Assembly: GCA_018697195.1 (NCBI GenBank)
Contig: CM031861.1
Location: forward strand, 3,194,242-3,258,241
DNA from: Certhia americana
Lineage: Eukaryota; Chordata; Aves; Passeriformes; Certhiidae
Direction of reading: 5' to 3'
DNA length: 64,000 nt
The position numbers and the translations under genes were made by a program. The notes below the pieces were generated by a model. It saw only the letters and a program-made list of their open reading frames with translations. It did not search any database and was not told the origin of the DNA. Positions 35,173 to 46,202 of this stretch are shown piece by piece; the first letter of the stretch is position 1, and every line of letters begins with the position of its first letter.

Positions 35173-35385
35173 TAGTTTAGCTGTGATTGTTTTTTTTTTT
35201 TTAAACTAAAAATAGATTTTGATGCTTACATCTTCTTTAGACTGAGCAACTGAAGATCACTGTTACAAGGCTGGGTCCTTAAAAGGAGCAGATAAATCCT
35301 CCAACAAACGCTGTGTGGGTAGGTGTTTGTAAGCTGCTTTTTCAAATATCACCATGAGGAGTTTTGTGGAGATGTGAAGTGTTGT

Positions 35386-35706
35386 TTTCTTTGCTCTCTC
35401 TATTCTCCTTGCCCTCCTCCTTTCCATTCTCCTAAACAGTAATTAATGCCTAGGATCAGCACGGTTGCTGCTGCCATGAGAATATACTGCAGGAAGAACA
35501 AAAGAATGATGTGTGCTCTGAAAAGGAGCCAGATAGTGAAAAATGATTACAGCCTGCTTAATTACAGGCATTTTCAGAGCAGCATGTTTAGTTTTGCATC
35601 ACCTCAAAAACTAATAACTTCATGGCCTTTTAAAACCAAGACAGCAAAAAGAAGTCTGATGTCCATTATAAAAAGAACAGTGATCGGGTTTTTGTTTTTA
35701 GGGTAG
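35386..35706 (+). other. Possible exon-like segment after a strong splice-acceptor-like tract
   Basis: A pyrimidine-rich tract of about 50 bases (35386-35433, CTCTCTCTATTCTCC and onward) ends in CTAAACAG at 35439. An 86-codon frame starts at 35446 (MPRISTVAAAMRIYC...) and stops at 35706. The sequence is unlike any family I know, and I see no convincing donor site. It is more likely chance than an exon. Confidence 0.12.
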
Positions 35707-38700
35707 TGTGTGGAAAAGTTTAGACTGAAGAACAGCTTTAAATAAGTCATTGAACAAAAAGAGACAAATATCAGCTAAAAATACAGAAAATGTGATTCAC
35801 CATTTCCTCTCAGCTGGAGTTGTTTGCTGCAGACCAGGTCCCCTAAACCTGTGGTCCTCATTCCTCACCACATGCTGAGCAAAGGTTGCTGCCCTCCTTG
35901 GAGCTCTGTGCCCAGAGTGGCCACCCCCCACCCCTCTGGTGCTCAGGTTTAGGTGGGGTTTGCACTGTTGCCATTGCTACCCAAGCAGGGCTGCCAGGGC
36001 ATCCCAGCTGATAGAAGTTACAGCACTTTCCTGCTTTTCAGGGGATGCTCAGCTGCCCTGTGCACACAGAGCCTGTCTGGAGTGTGACCAGCCAGAGCTC
36101 AAGGAGACCCTGCTCAGGCTTTCTGCTCCTTTCCTGCTCATGCCTGTGTTGGGAGCAACTTCCATCCCTCCCCTGCTACCAGTGCCTCATGCTGCATTGC
36201 CTGCCCTTTCCTTCAGACTTGGAGGTGGAGCAGGGGATCACTGCTCAGTTGTCTATCAGACACTCTTCCTAAATGCTTGGTCTTTATCCCACCCAAGAGA
36301 TAGTGAGGACGTGGGTTAAACTTGGTAGGAGAATTGCTTTCCAGATTAGAAATGCGAAAGAGGCAAAAAAAGTGCAATTTCTCAAATATAATAGTTCTGA
36401 GGTAGAGCTGTTCTGCTCCACCAGATGGGATTTTTACTGATGGTGGTTGAACTTGTCTAACCTGATCTTCTTGGGGTGGGCTCTTGGACATTCATACAGC
36501 CCCCCCTGGCTCTGAGTCCACCGTCAAAGCCATGAGCTGGGAATTCTTGTATTTCCCTGATGGGGCAGATGTCAGCCTGATGATTCTGAACCCGTGTATA
36601 CACATACTGTGAACACACAAACCCCAACGGGTCTGCATTTGATTTGTCGTGGATTAGACAGAGCTGATCAACCTAAACATGGCTTAAGAAATATCCTGGG
36701 GTTTATTTTTACAGCCAGTTGTTGATCTGGAACATTCCTGTCCTTTTAACAAGAAATATTCAGTCTTATCCTTATCTGAAGATGGGTTATAACTAGTTTT
36801 CTGTTTGTTAATACCTGAATCCTAAGGTGTCATTCATTGTCTATTTAAAAAAAAAAAAAAAAAGAAAAAGAAAAAGTTACCTGAGAATTGATAGGGTCTT
36901 TATTTGGATGCCTGTTTTAATTGAGGGATTTTCTCCTATTTAATATTTGCATCTGAGTAACAATTTACTGAAACCTTGGATGAGTATAGAGACAGCTCAG
37001 TTTGAGCATAATCAAGTCTCTCAAGGCTTTTCGGGAAAGGTTTCTGTTAAGAAGGTTTCTAGGAAAAAAGAGAGAGTATATCAACTTAAAATTTCTGGTA
37101 CTTTATGGTAAAAGATGAGAGGGGGAAAACCTAACCAAGTATCTCTGTGTTGCTCCTTAAACATCACGATGAAAAGAATACAATTGCAGCATTTGTCCTG
37201 TGCCTCTGATGCTTTTTTTTTTTTTCAATCTAAACATTGTTTCTAATAGCTGTGCACCTTGTTATGTACTTTTGTCAGCGTCATACATGTTTTCATGAAC
37301 CTTTGTACTGAATGTGCAAAATCTCTCATTTACCTTGAATGTACTTTAGGTGAATGTCAGTATAGTAGTAAGGCACTTTCTCACTAGTTCTAAAATAGCA
37401 GGTTGATTTACATGCTTATTTTTATAATATTGAGAGGAAAAAGTAGTTAAATACCACTATTTTGTATGCAAGAAGGGAATATTTCCTATGCTTCACTGCT
37501 GTCATGTGAAAGTCCTTAAATCGCTTTTGGCAAGTAGATAACTTAGAAATTGCTTTAGTGACAGAAGTGTTTTGAAAATAAACCTTGAAAGTGAGAATAT
37601 GAAACCTGTAATTATCTAATGGAAGACTGAAATGGTTTCTAAAAGCAAGCTGAAAGGTAAACACTGGAGTTGCTGCAGTTATCGGACCTCTCCACATGCT
37701 GTGCCCTATCTGTGTACTGGGGATACACAGGACATGATTTTCCAGATGCCCATTAGTCACAGAATGTTTGGGTGAGGCACTGGGATCACAAAAACATGGG
37801 AAATATGTTTGCTCTGCAGGTAGCAGCATTTGCGGAGGCAGACAGTTTCTTGAACAGTTTAGTAATTTCTTCCTGAATTTTTTAACCTTCTTTTTTTGCC
37901 TCTATATTTTTCAGGTTATTGGGGTCCGCACTGTCTTTCTGCCAGGGAAAGAGGTGTGTGTTTCATGTGGGAGCCCGATGCCTGGTTGTACACAAGTATT
38001 TTACTGGGGCTAAAAACCCACTGAATGCTTGGCCTTGGGCTGGGATGAGCATTGTCAGACCCGTGTTCTTCTCAAGGGTTTGCTGGTGGGAGAGTCTGAT
38101 TAGGTCACAGAAGTCCCAAGGCCTGCCAAACTTAAATGCTTCTTTGTTTTTTGTGCCTGTGGCTCACTGGTATGCAATACTGTCGCTGCAGGAGATGAAT
38201 ATTTGCCTCTTTATTAGTGAGAAACATTCATTATTCTGCACAAATAACTTGTCACCTCTGAGAGCTAGAATCCTTGGAAAACTTCAGCCAGAAAAGTAAT
38301 GAGAAGTGGGAAAAGTACAGTGGGTGCTGTTCTTGTTCACGTCCGATGGAATTCGGGTTTTTTTTTTGGAAGTCACTAATGTCACTCTTGATTGAGACTA
38401 GATGATGCCTTCACCTCCCTGTTCCTGCCATCTCAAAAAGCCTCTGTCAGCGTGAGGAAGCAAAATCCCTGTCCTTGCTGCTCAGCATGAGGTTTGTTGT
38501 TCTCTGCTGTGGCAGTTCAGCCGATGTGCCCGTTTCTGTGGGCAGCTGGATTCATCATTACAACTTCAGGTCAGGGTGCCTGTGTGGCTGCAGGGGAATG
38601 GCTCTTGCATGCATGCCTGCATGGGAAGTATTAGTGTCAGGAGGCTGAGTAAATCCTTTTTCAGACTGATACACGACTTCAAAAAGTCACTGTAAGGAAT

Positions 38701-39935
38701 TGTGTTCCTGAGGAGAATTGTAAGAATTTTTGGCCTGTGAAAACGTTAAATTTCTTTACTTACAAAGGGAACTGTGTCAGCTATCTATCTGTGGTTGTAG
38801 TGAGGTAGTATTGCAACACCCAGAATAAAATGTGCATGAGACACAGAGAACATAAAGAACCTGGTTAATCTGTTTTGTAGTCCCATCCAGGATAAGGCTG
38901 GCATTGGTTCCTGCCCCTGCTCTGATGCCAGAAGAATCCTTTCTTCCAGTTACAGTTAACAGCCCTGAGATGTGGCTTTCATGCTTCCTATGATGTGAAG
39001 GGTCCCTTTTGGTATTGAACTAACTCCTGCAGCTTAAAAAGCAGCTGGGAGGATTGGCTGTTCTTCCTCAAGGTATCCTACCAAGGAAGCTGCGTGGGAC
39101 ACTGATGGTGATGGCTGAAAGAACAATATCTGGTTTTAAAGTAACTTGAAGGATTCCACTGGGTTAATTTTTTACTAGAATTTGACTTTTCTAATTTTTT
39201 TTTGGCTAAAAAATGAAAGCAGGAAACCAAACAAACCAAAAAAGATACTTCATTTTGCAATTATTGTGGCCTTAAATAATACCTGCTCTTAACTGGCATA
39301 AGCTGGTGTTGTTGCCAAGAGAAACAGTCCCACCTTCCCTGGCAGACTGTTCACATTCCTGTTGCCTCCTCCACTGTGCCAGTGTGAGGTTATGGGCAGC
39401 TGAGCATTGACATGGGCTGAGGAACTGACACAAGGTAACAGCAATCCGAGAGAAATTGCTGGATTTTTATGTTTTGGTCTTTCCTCAGCTGAGTTAGCCA
39501 CTCTCACTGGCCACCTGGCTCTCCATGTGCTGCTGTGATGGGGGGAATGACAGGAGCAAGGGGCTGAGGAAACAGGATCTGTGCTGTGGGTGGTTGTGCT
39601 GGCCCAGGTGATGGGAGAATAAAGAATTAAAGGTGTGGTTGCTGGTTTAATGTGTGACCTTTGAAATCTCACGTTCTGCAGGACAGTGAAAGGTGGTGGT
39701 GACCCATGTGCAAACTGTGGTGCAAATGATATTGTCTTTCCAGATTTGAGTCATCAGCTCTCTGACTTTGTAATACTCCACAAATGCACATTATCATTGG
39801 ATGAAATAGGCTTTAATGTCCCATTTCTGAGTTGGTGGTGTAGATCCTCTCATATTGGAGACACAGTGAAACAGCTCTGTTTTATAGAAGTCTTTTTTCC
39901 AGTGGTTTTCCTCTGGTTGGGTTGGTTTTTTTGTG
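35707..39935. other. Unique non-coding stretch
   Basis: No gene or recognised transposable element. GC is higher at 35900-36240. Simple runs lie at 36847-36876 and 37213-37225. The longest open frame is 135 codons (37422-37829, minus), unrecognised. Confidence 0.55.
36847..36876. repeat. A17 plus (GAAAAA)n tract
   Basis: Seventeen A followed by two GAAAAA-type units. Confidence 0.85.
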
Positions 39936-39984
39936 TTTTTTTTTTTTTTTTTTTAGGGGTGTGTGTGTGTGTGTGTATATATAT
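39936..39984. repeat. T19 then (GT)9(AT)4 compound microsatellite
   Basis: T19 at 39936-39954, then AGGG, (GT)9 at 39959-39976 and (AT)4 at 39977-39984. Likely polymorphic. Alternating GT/AT can adopt non-B DNA. Confidence 0.9.
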
Positions 39985-42900
39985 CCCTGTAAAATTACTG
40001 TGTTTAATGCTTCTCCAGAGGAATTGGTGTGCTAGTTTTAACTGCAAGTGTGTACAGAGGTCATCTACAGATCTGGAATTAGTCAAGCAAAGATTAGTGC
40101 CATATCTGTAGCTGTTTTCTCCTTGCTTAAAAAGAAAACAAAGTTAATTGCACGTGAGTGGGTGTAGAGAAGCAAAGGAAAATTTTCTGATAGGCCTCTG
40201 TACGTGTGTTGGATGATGTTTGCTTCCTTGTGCAACTCTACTGATTCATCCAGTTCTTTATCATGAAATGAACTTGTACGGGCACATAGTATCATAAATG
40301 ATTCAGCAGCTTAAAAGACTCTTTTCTATCTGTTGTCCATTTGAATTAAGGATCCTTTTCATAAAAAGCTGTGTGGTCTTCAATACACTGTGTCACAGTT
40401 TGCTTGTGTAGCTGAAATGAGGACAAAAATGTTTTTTAACACATTTGGGATGAATGGAAGATGAAGCTTTACTGTCCTTCTGACAGGAATTGGAGTTTTC
40501 TGTTATTTGCAAGAATAGGCCACTGCCAATCAACTCTTAAAGCCTGTTTTTAAAACCTCACTACCCAGGTGAGAATCAGGGACTGCTCCAACTTCCACCC
40601 AGTACAAGCAGAGCACTTTGCAGTGCTCCACACACTGTGTGGAAACTCAGAAAGTTTGGAAGCCTGGAAACCGGAGGAGCTTGGAAACTGAGGTTTCTAA
40701 TGTTGTTGGGAAAAGAGAATGCCAAGTGGGATTAGGGGGGGTCTAAAGAGATGCTGATGGCCTCTTCACGGCCATAATCCTCCCTGAAATGAAAGTAACT
40801 TCCAGTGCTGCCTCCTGCATCTGCACAGCTACTTACAAACTACATTTTTGAAAACACCTGTGAGGATAAATGCAACAAAGATCAAAACATGGGATAAGCC
40901 TTAATCGAGTTTTGGACCTTGTAAGTGTTATGGTCTTTTAATTAAAAATTGACTTCTAAAAATTTATCTTAGTTGTGCTGGAAGAACATCTTTCTCAGCA
41001 GGTGTTCAATAAAATGTAAGTTGGGCTTTCAGCATCTCTGTTTCTAGTTGTGATGTCTTTGTTGTGAAAAGTTGTCATTGGTCTGAATACATCATTTTTT
41101 GAGCCACCTGCTGTTCTTTTCCTCTTCTCTCCTCTTCCCCACTCGTTTCCTTTTGAGGTGGATACTGAAAAGCATTAAACCTGAGGGCAGCCTCCTTCCT
41201 ACCAAACTTGCTTCTCACACTGTGCTCTCCTGCTAATGCTTATTTTATTAGCCCCCTTCCTACCCTGGCAGAAGAGACAGTGACGTGGCAGCCAGGGCAC
41301 TTTTCCAAACCCTGAAATTTAACAAGCAGTACACAGTGGAAGCATTTACAAATCTGTTCCAAGATACATATACACTGGGTATATATATCCAAATGTAAAT
41401 ATTCAGATCTGTTTGTTGAGTTTTCAGTTCCTTACCCGGCTAAAGTTTTATATTCGGGTGTCCATGGAGGACCTTTTGCTTTCTGTGGTCAAGATGACAG
41501 AAGGTTTTTGAGGGAGGAAGAGAGCTATTTTCTTATCTTGATGTTCCCTGAGGCTTATCTGGAGTTCTGGAGCTTCCACATACTGGGTGTTGATAAGGGG
41601 AGAGCTGGCAGTTCTACCAGGTCTGCACTGCTGACTCCTTGATGCTTAGTCCTCTGTATGAAGGGATGGGCTGCTGCAGGTTTGAGGGTCTCATGTGGGT
41701 ATTGGGCTTTTTTCATCTCTGAACAAGACTGTTTTCTGTTTTTTTGGTAAATCAGAACTTTGTTTTGAGGGGTTGGGGTTCTCTTAACCCCATCACTTGC
41801 TAGGTGGAAAGCTGTAGCAGCTCTTACATTGTTCAGAACAGTGACAGTCATTAGGCCAAGTGAAGCTTTGATCTCCCCAGGTGGAAAACTACATTGTGTT
41901 TCCCTCTACAAGTTGAAGAAATCAGAATAGTTTAAAACTGAGTAGTTTTACTACTGCTGGTAATATTTTTTTTTTTTTTTTCTAAATTATGACTTGTAGG
42001 CAAAAGCCACTTTGGGTGCTTAATATCTGGTCAGATTGTTTTGAATAATGTCATCTTTCAGTGTGTAAGTTCCATGTCTGACAAAGAGACAGTGATCAAA
42101 ACCTGTGTCTGAAGAAAACCCAGGCATTGAGAAACTTCAACATTGATGGTTTGCCTCTAGATTTGAATTAAGTGAATTTTTTTAAAAGCAAACCTCTCCA
42201 TCAAATACTGCAACCAGAAGTGAATTTCTGGACGTGATTTTTAGTCTTGGGCTTATTCCCATTCCTAAGACTTGGTGTGAGAAAAAGCCTTTACCTCAAG
42301 TGTCTGGTAAATTCCTTAGATTTTAATCATCTGCTGAGGAATGTCCTGTCAAATGACAGCGGATATTCAAATGTAATGGTTTAATAATATTCTTCTTAAT
42401 TATTAACGCTGTTTTTTCTTCTTTTCTGTATCTGAAATGTGATATTTGCACTTCCAAGAGCAAGGGCACCTTGCAGAAGTTAGCAGGTATGCCAAGTTAG
42501 TATTCCAGCCCTTCACTGTACGAAATTATTAAAGACAATTGCCTGAAAAAACATTTGGTATCAGTGGAGCTAAAAAGCATGAAAAGGTCCAAACTTGACC
42601 TTTGGGAAGGAAATATTACCCCATGCTTGGTGAAGCACATCTGCACCTTTTCCTTCCCCTCGACTGAATTGGTATTTGAGAATTTGCTTAAAATTGAGCA
42701 TGTGCTCAAGTGCGTTCCTGAATCGTGGCCTCATCTCTTCCTCAGAAAGAGAACAGTCCCTATGGACCTTTCTGACCATCACAGAGATGCCACTCCTGAC
42801 TCTGCAGGGGTAGTATTTGGTATTCCTGTCTGGCACACAGGTAAATCCTGACAGCATTTCTTTCATTTTTGGTTTTCGAGACGAGAGGATGAAGCGAGGG

Positions 42901-44639
42901 TCAGAGGGACCATGGAACACATCTTCTCCAGGTCTGGTGGTGTTGCAAAGTGTTGGTGTGAAATTTATCTAGCCCTAGGCAAGGTGCACTTTTTATCATT
43001 ATTTATTTTCTGGAAGTTAACCTTCTGTTATTGGTCGTGTATTACTGCAAGTGCAGGTAGCTTTGGAAATTTTGATAAATGGTTTAGAGGTGGAAAGAAG
43101 TAAATATATCACTAGGCATAGGAGGATCAGTGTGAGTATCCCCAATTCAGTATGAAACACATTAAATAATTAAATTCTCTATCTGCATTATGGCCCCTTT
43201 TACTTGAGTAGTAAAAGTTGCAGTTTCTTTTACATGATCAAGTCAAACAAGCAGAATGGGACAGGAATTTGCAGAGTGGATGGCAGTAGTTACCACAGAA
43301 ATAGGGAGATAATAAGATTTTAAGGAGCAGCCAAGAAACTATTTCTGTTGAGTTCATCTATGTCTGAGTAGCATACAGTCATGGCCAGGCACCTGAGCTT
43401 ACCATACATATGGTCTTAATATGTATACCATACAATGTCTTAAATAACATTTCTCATCTACAACTTTGGTAGTTTGATGCAAAGGAGTAAAGTATTTTGC
43501 CTTTTATCCCATTAAATTCTCAACAAATAAATTCTCAGCTAATTTCCTTAGCTGGTTTCTGTTCCTCCTCTTAGGCTGTGGTGCCTAACGCTAAAATTGG
43601 TGCCTCTGATGGGGAAATCAGTCAAGTCTTATGAGTGTGCCATGCCCACCACAGAATCTTCCTTCAATGAAGGGACATGCTGTCCCCAACATCCTCTGAT
43701 TTATGGCTGGTGAGATAGGAAAATCTGGGGGGGGATACAGGATCTGAATAGTGGGAATACCCCTTAAAACGAGCCCTTGTGTGAGCTGCAAAGCAATACA
43801 AGCCAGGTTCTCTCTGGATTCACCCCATCTTTGGATTTTCTGGTGCCAAATGAGCCAACAGTTTCTTTTTGGCTGTTTTTTGAAGCCTTCACAACTAAAT
43901 CCTGGTGCCTGATATGGGTAGCTCCAGCTGTAGCCATGTCTCTGGTGGGAGTTTTACTCCTATTTATGAATCCTTGATGTTTGGGGCTTTGCTAGCACAG
44001 CAGCTAAACCTGGCTGGTAAACCTCCTTTTTTTGTCTTTATTTCAAGAAAAAATTCCAGGCAGGAGCTGGTAAACTGTGTAGGGAAAATTGGTCCCAGCC
44101 AGGACTGGTTTGTCAGTGTTTTCAAAAGTTACAGTGAGTTTTGTTTTTATGTAAATTCTTTTAAAAAGATTGAATTTTAGATAGACATCCCTTGGGGTCA
44201 GGCTATCATAACAGAGTGTACTATCAGACAGTGACAGGTAACAGGAGATACATCTACTGGAAACACTAACAAAAACATGCCCACCAAAACTAGAAACCAC
44301 AATATTTTTTCATAATTGATCTTGGAGCTCATCTATTCTATTCAAAAGAAAAGCAAATTGCCACTTTTAAATAAAGTGAGTCTTCAAATGTCTTTTTCAG
44401 ATCTTCATCTTTTAATAGTTTCTAAACATAGCATCACATCAAATACTTGAACAGAACATTTGTGTTTCCACAGCAGTGCTTCAAACTTCAGGCTCTTGTG
44501 CTTTCATGCAACTTGTGTCTTTGGTCTGTGTCAACCCATTCTGATTGTTACTGGTGCTGTTTCGAGGTGGTTTTTACCCAATTCTTTAGGGAATTTTTAA
44601 TCTAATAAAAAGACAGGCTAAATTATGCTTTGGCCTCTC
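39985..44639. other. Unique non-coding stretch
   Basis: No gene or recognised interspersed repeat. T16 run at 41966-41981. Open frames up to 116 codons, all unrecognised. Confidence 0.55.
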
Positions 44640-44960
44640 TTAAATCTCGTGGGATTTTCTTTTGTTTTCCTCTCTTTCAGATGCTGAGTCATCCTGTTTA
44701 TGAAAATCGTACATCACTATCTGGAAATTGTATAATTTATTTAGAAATGCTGACTGCCACACTTTATCTGCTAAACTAAGCAAGTACTAAACTGGCCTTG
44801 ATCAATGTGCTTCAGTCAAGGGTGTTGGCAATTTACTGGCTCTGACCTTCCCTGCACGTTTAAGAGCCTTAAATGACAGGGAAGGTCAATGGCAATTACA
44901 GCATTTAAGAAACTCATGGAGAGTGAGGCAGCTAAATAACTGCAAGGATTTAGAGCAAGC
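44640..44960. promoter_or_regulatory. Candidate regulatory block containing a nested hairpin
   Basis: Starts with a pyrimidine tract and the MAF/AP-1-type site TGCTGAGTCAT (44682-44692), continues through non-repetitive balanced sequence, and contains the inverted repeat at 44843-44888 with AGGTCA/TGACCT nuclear-receptor half-sites. Function is inferred only from motifs. Confidence 0.3.
44843..44888. repeat. Nested perfect inverted repeat (hairpin-forming, 46 bp)
   Basis: Outer arms TGACCTTCCCTG (44843-44854) and CAGGGAAGGTCA (44877-44888) are perfect reverse complements. Inside them TTTAAG (44859-44864) and CTTAAA (44868-44873) form a second perfect stem around a 3-base loop. The two stems are separated by CACG on one side and TGA on the other. 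GGCAATTTAC and GGCAATTAC lie just outside on either side. Confidence 0.8.
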
Positions 44961-44973
44961 TTGATTTATTTCG

Positions 44974-44995
44974 TTTTTTTTTTTTTTTTTTTTTT
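44974..44995. repeat. T22 homopolymer
   Basis: Twenty-two consecutive T. Confidence 0.9.
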
Positions 44996-46086
44996 CTTTA
45001 ATGCCCATATCATCACTTAGCAAAGATCCCTTCATTTGTGGTGAATGAATAAGGTAGATCTAGAAGCAGTGAGTTCAAATAAATAAAATCTGCCTGCCTT
45101 CTTCTAAGAATAGGCTTTTAGGCTGTCTGGAGAATGTTAATAAAGAATTAAAGAATGTTGTCAATAATTACTGGATCATTCCAAAACAATTACGAGATCC
45201 ACATACAGTAACACAGGTTGATATACCAGTCCCTGTGTATTGGACCAGCCTAGTAAAATCTAATCCTGTTTTCTCAGGATAATTTTGGCCAGTGGGAGAT
45301 GGTTAAAGATGCAGTGCATGCACACGTATCTATAAACATTCCTGCAATGTCTAGCAGTATTGGATGATTTTTTATCTGTGTCTAATTTGAGGTGCTTTTA
45401 AAAGTCCTAATGATAGAGAGTGTGCCCTTTGTGTGGCCTGGACCTGGACTCTCAAGGTTTTTCAAGTTGAAAAGCAGGCAATCCCCATTAATTATGTTGT
45501 CTCCTAAGGTACATGAGATGCTCTTAGAATTCAAAAGACTGGTGATTTTCAACATGGAGCAAAGTGGTCCTGCTTTGCTCATTGCTGTGTGGTGTTCTGG
45601 GGGGTTCCTCAAGTGCACCCTATGGGGAAGAGTTGATGGGATAAAATTTTTCCAAATTTTGTAACTGACACCTTCAGAGACTCAAACTGTTCTGAGCAAG
45701 CTGTTTGCATTTTAGCCTTGTAATGTGAACACTTCCAAGCTACTTCACCCAATGCAGCATGACAGAAATAAAAATTAAACCTTGTTCCAACAGCTGGAAT
45801 AATTTTGTCTCAAATCTTTTAATTAAAGATCACTTCCTACTTTTTCCTTCACTACACTGCTTGTCTGCCGTGTGCTTCTGGGTGTAAATCTTGTGTAGAA
45901 TTGTGCAGAATTTCAGTGGGTTTGGTCAGACTTTTGTTTAAAAACTATTTTTGTGCGTCCCAGGAGGAATTGGAAAGTATATATGGAGTTGTATTTGGAC
46001 ACACTTGTACAGGATTTCCTGCTTAAGGTTGTTATTTTACCATCAATTTTAAGAATTTTTCTTTGCTATGCAACATTTCTATTCAA
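44996..46086. other. Unique non-coding stretch
   Basis: No gene or repeat recognised. ATTA-rich sequence near 45130-45200 (AATAATTACTGG, CAATTACGAG) may be a conserved block, unproven. Confidence 0.5.
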
Positions 46087-46202
46087 TTTTTAATGCAATG
46101 GCAGTGGGTCTGTGGGGCATTCTCTGTGCCTGTCTCATTGGTATTTAATGCAGTTTTTAATGCAATGGCATTAGGGTCTGTGGGGCATTCATTATCTGTG
46201 CC
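46087..46202. repeat. 67-bp-offset tandem duplication
   Basis: TTTTTAATGCAATGGCA followed by GGGTCTGTGGGGCATTC occurs at 46087 and again 67 bases downstream at 46154. Each copy ends in ATCTGTGCC or CTCTGTGCC, and the second has small insertions. A local duplication, not a known element. Confidence 0.8.

Larger units (their letters stand above)
32152..35385. other. Unique AT-rich non-coding stretch
   Basis: No gene and no recognised interspersed repeat. It contains the motif-rich block at 34800-35130, an AT run at 35153-35172 and a T13 run at 35190-35202. Confidence 0.55.

Noticed and set aside
38801..38810. TGAGGTAGTA, identical to the first ten bases of let-7
   Set aside because: The following bases (TTGCAACACC) do not continue as any let-7 member and I see no pairing arm for a precursor hairpin.
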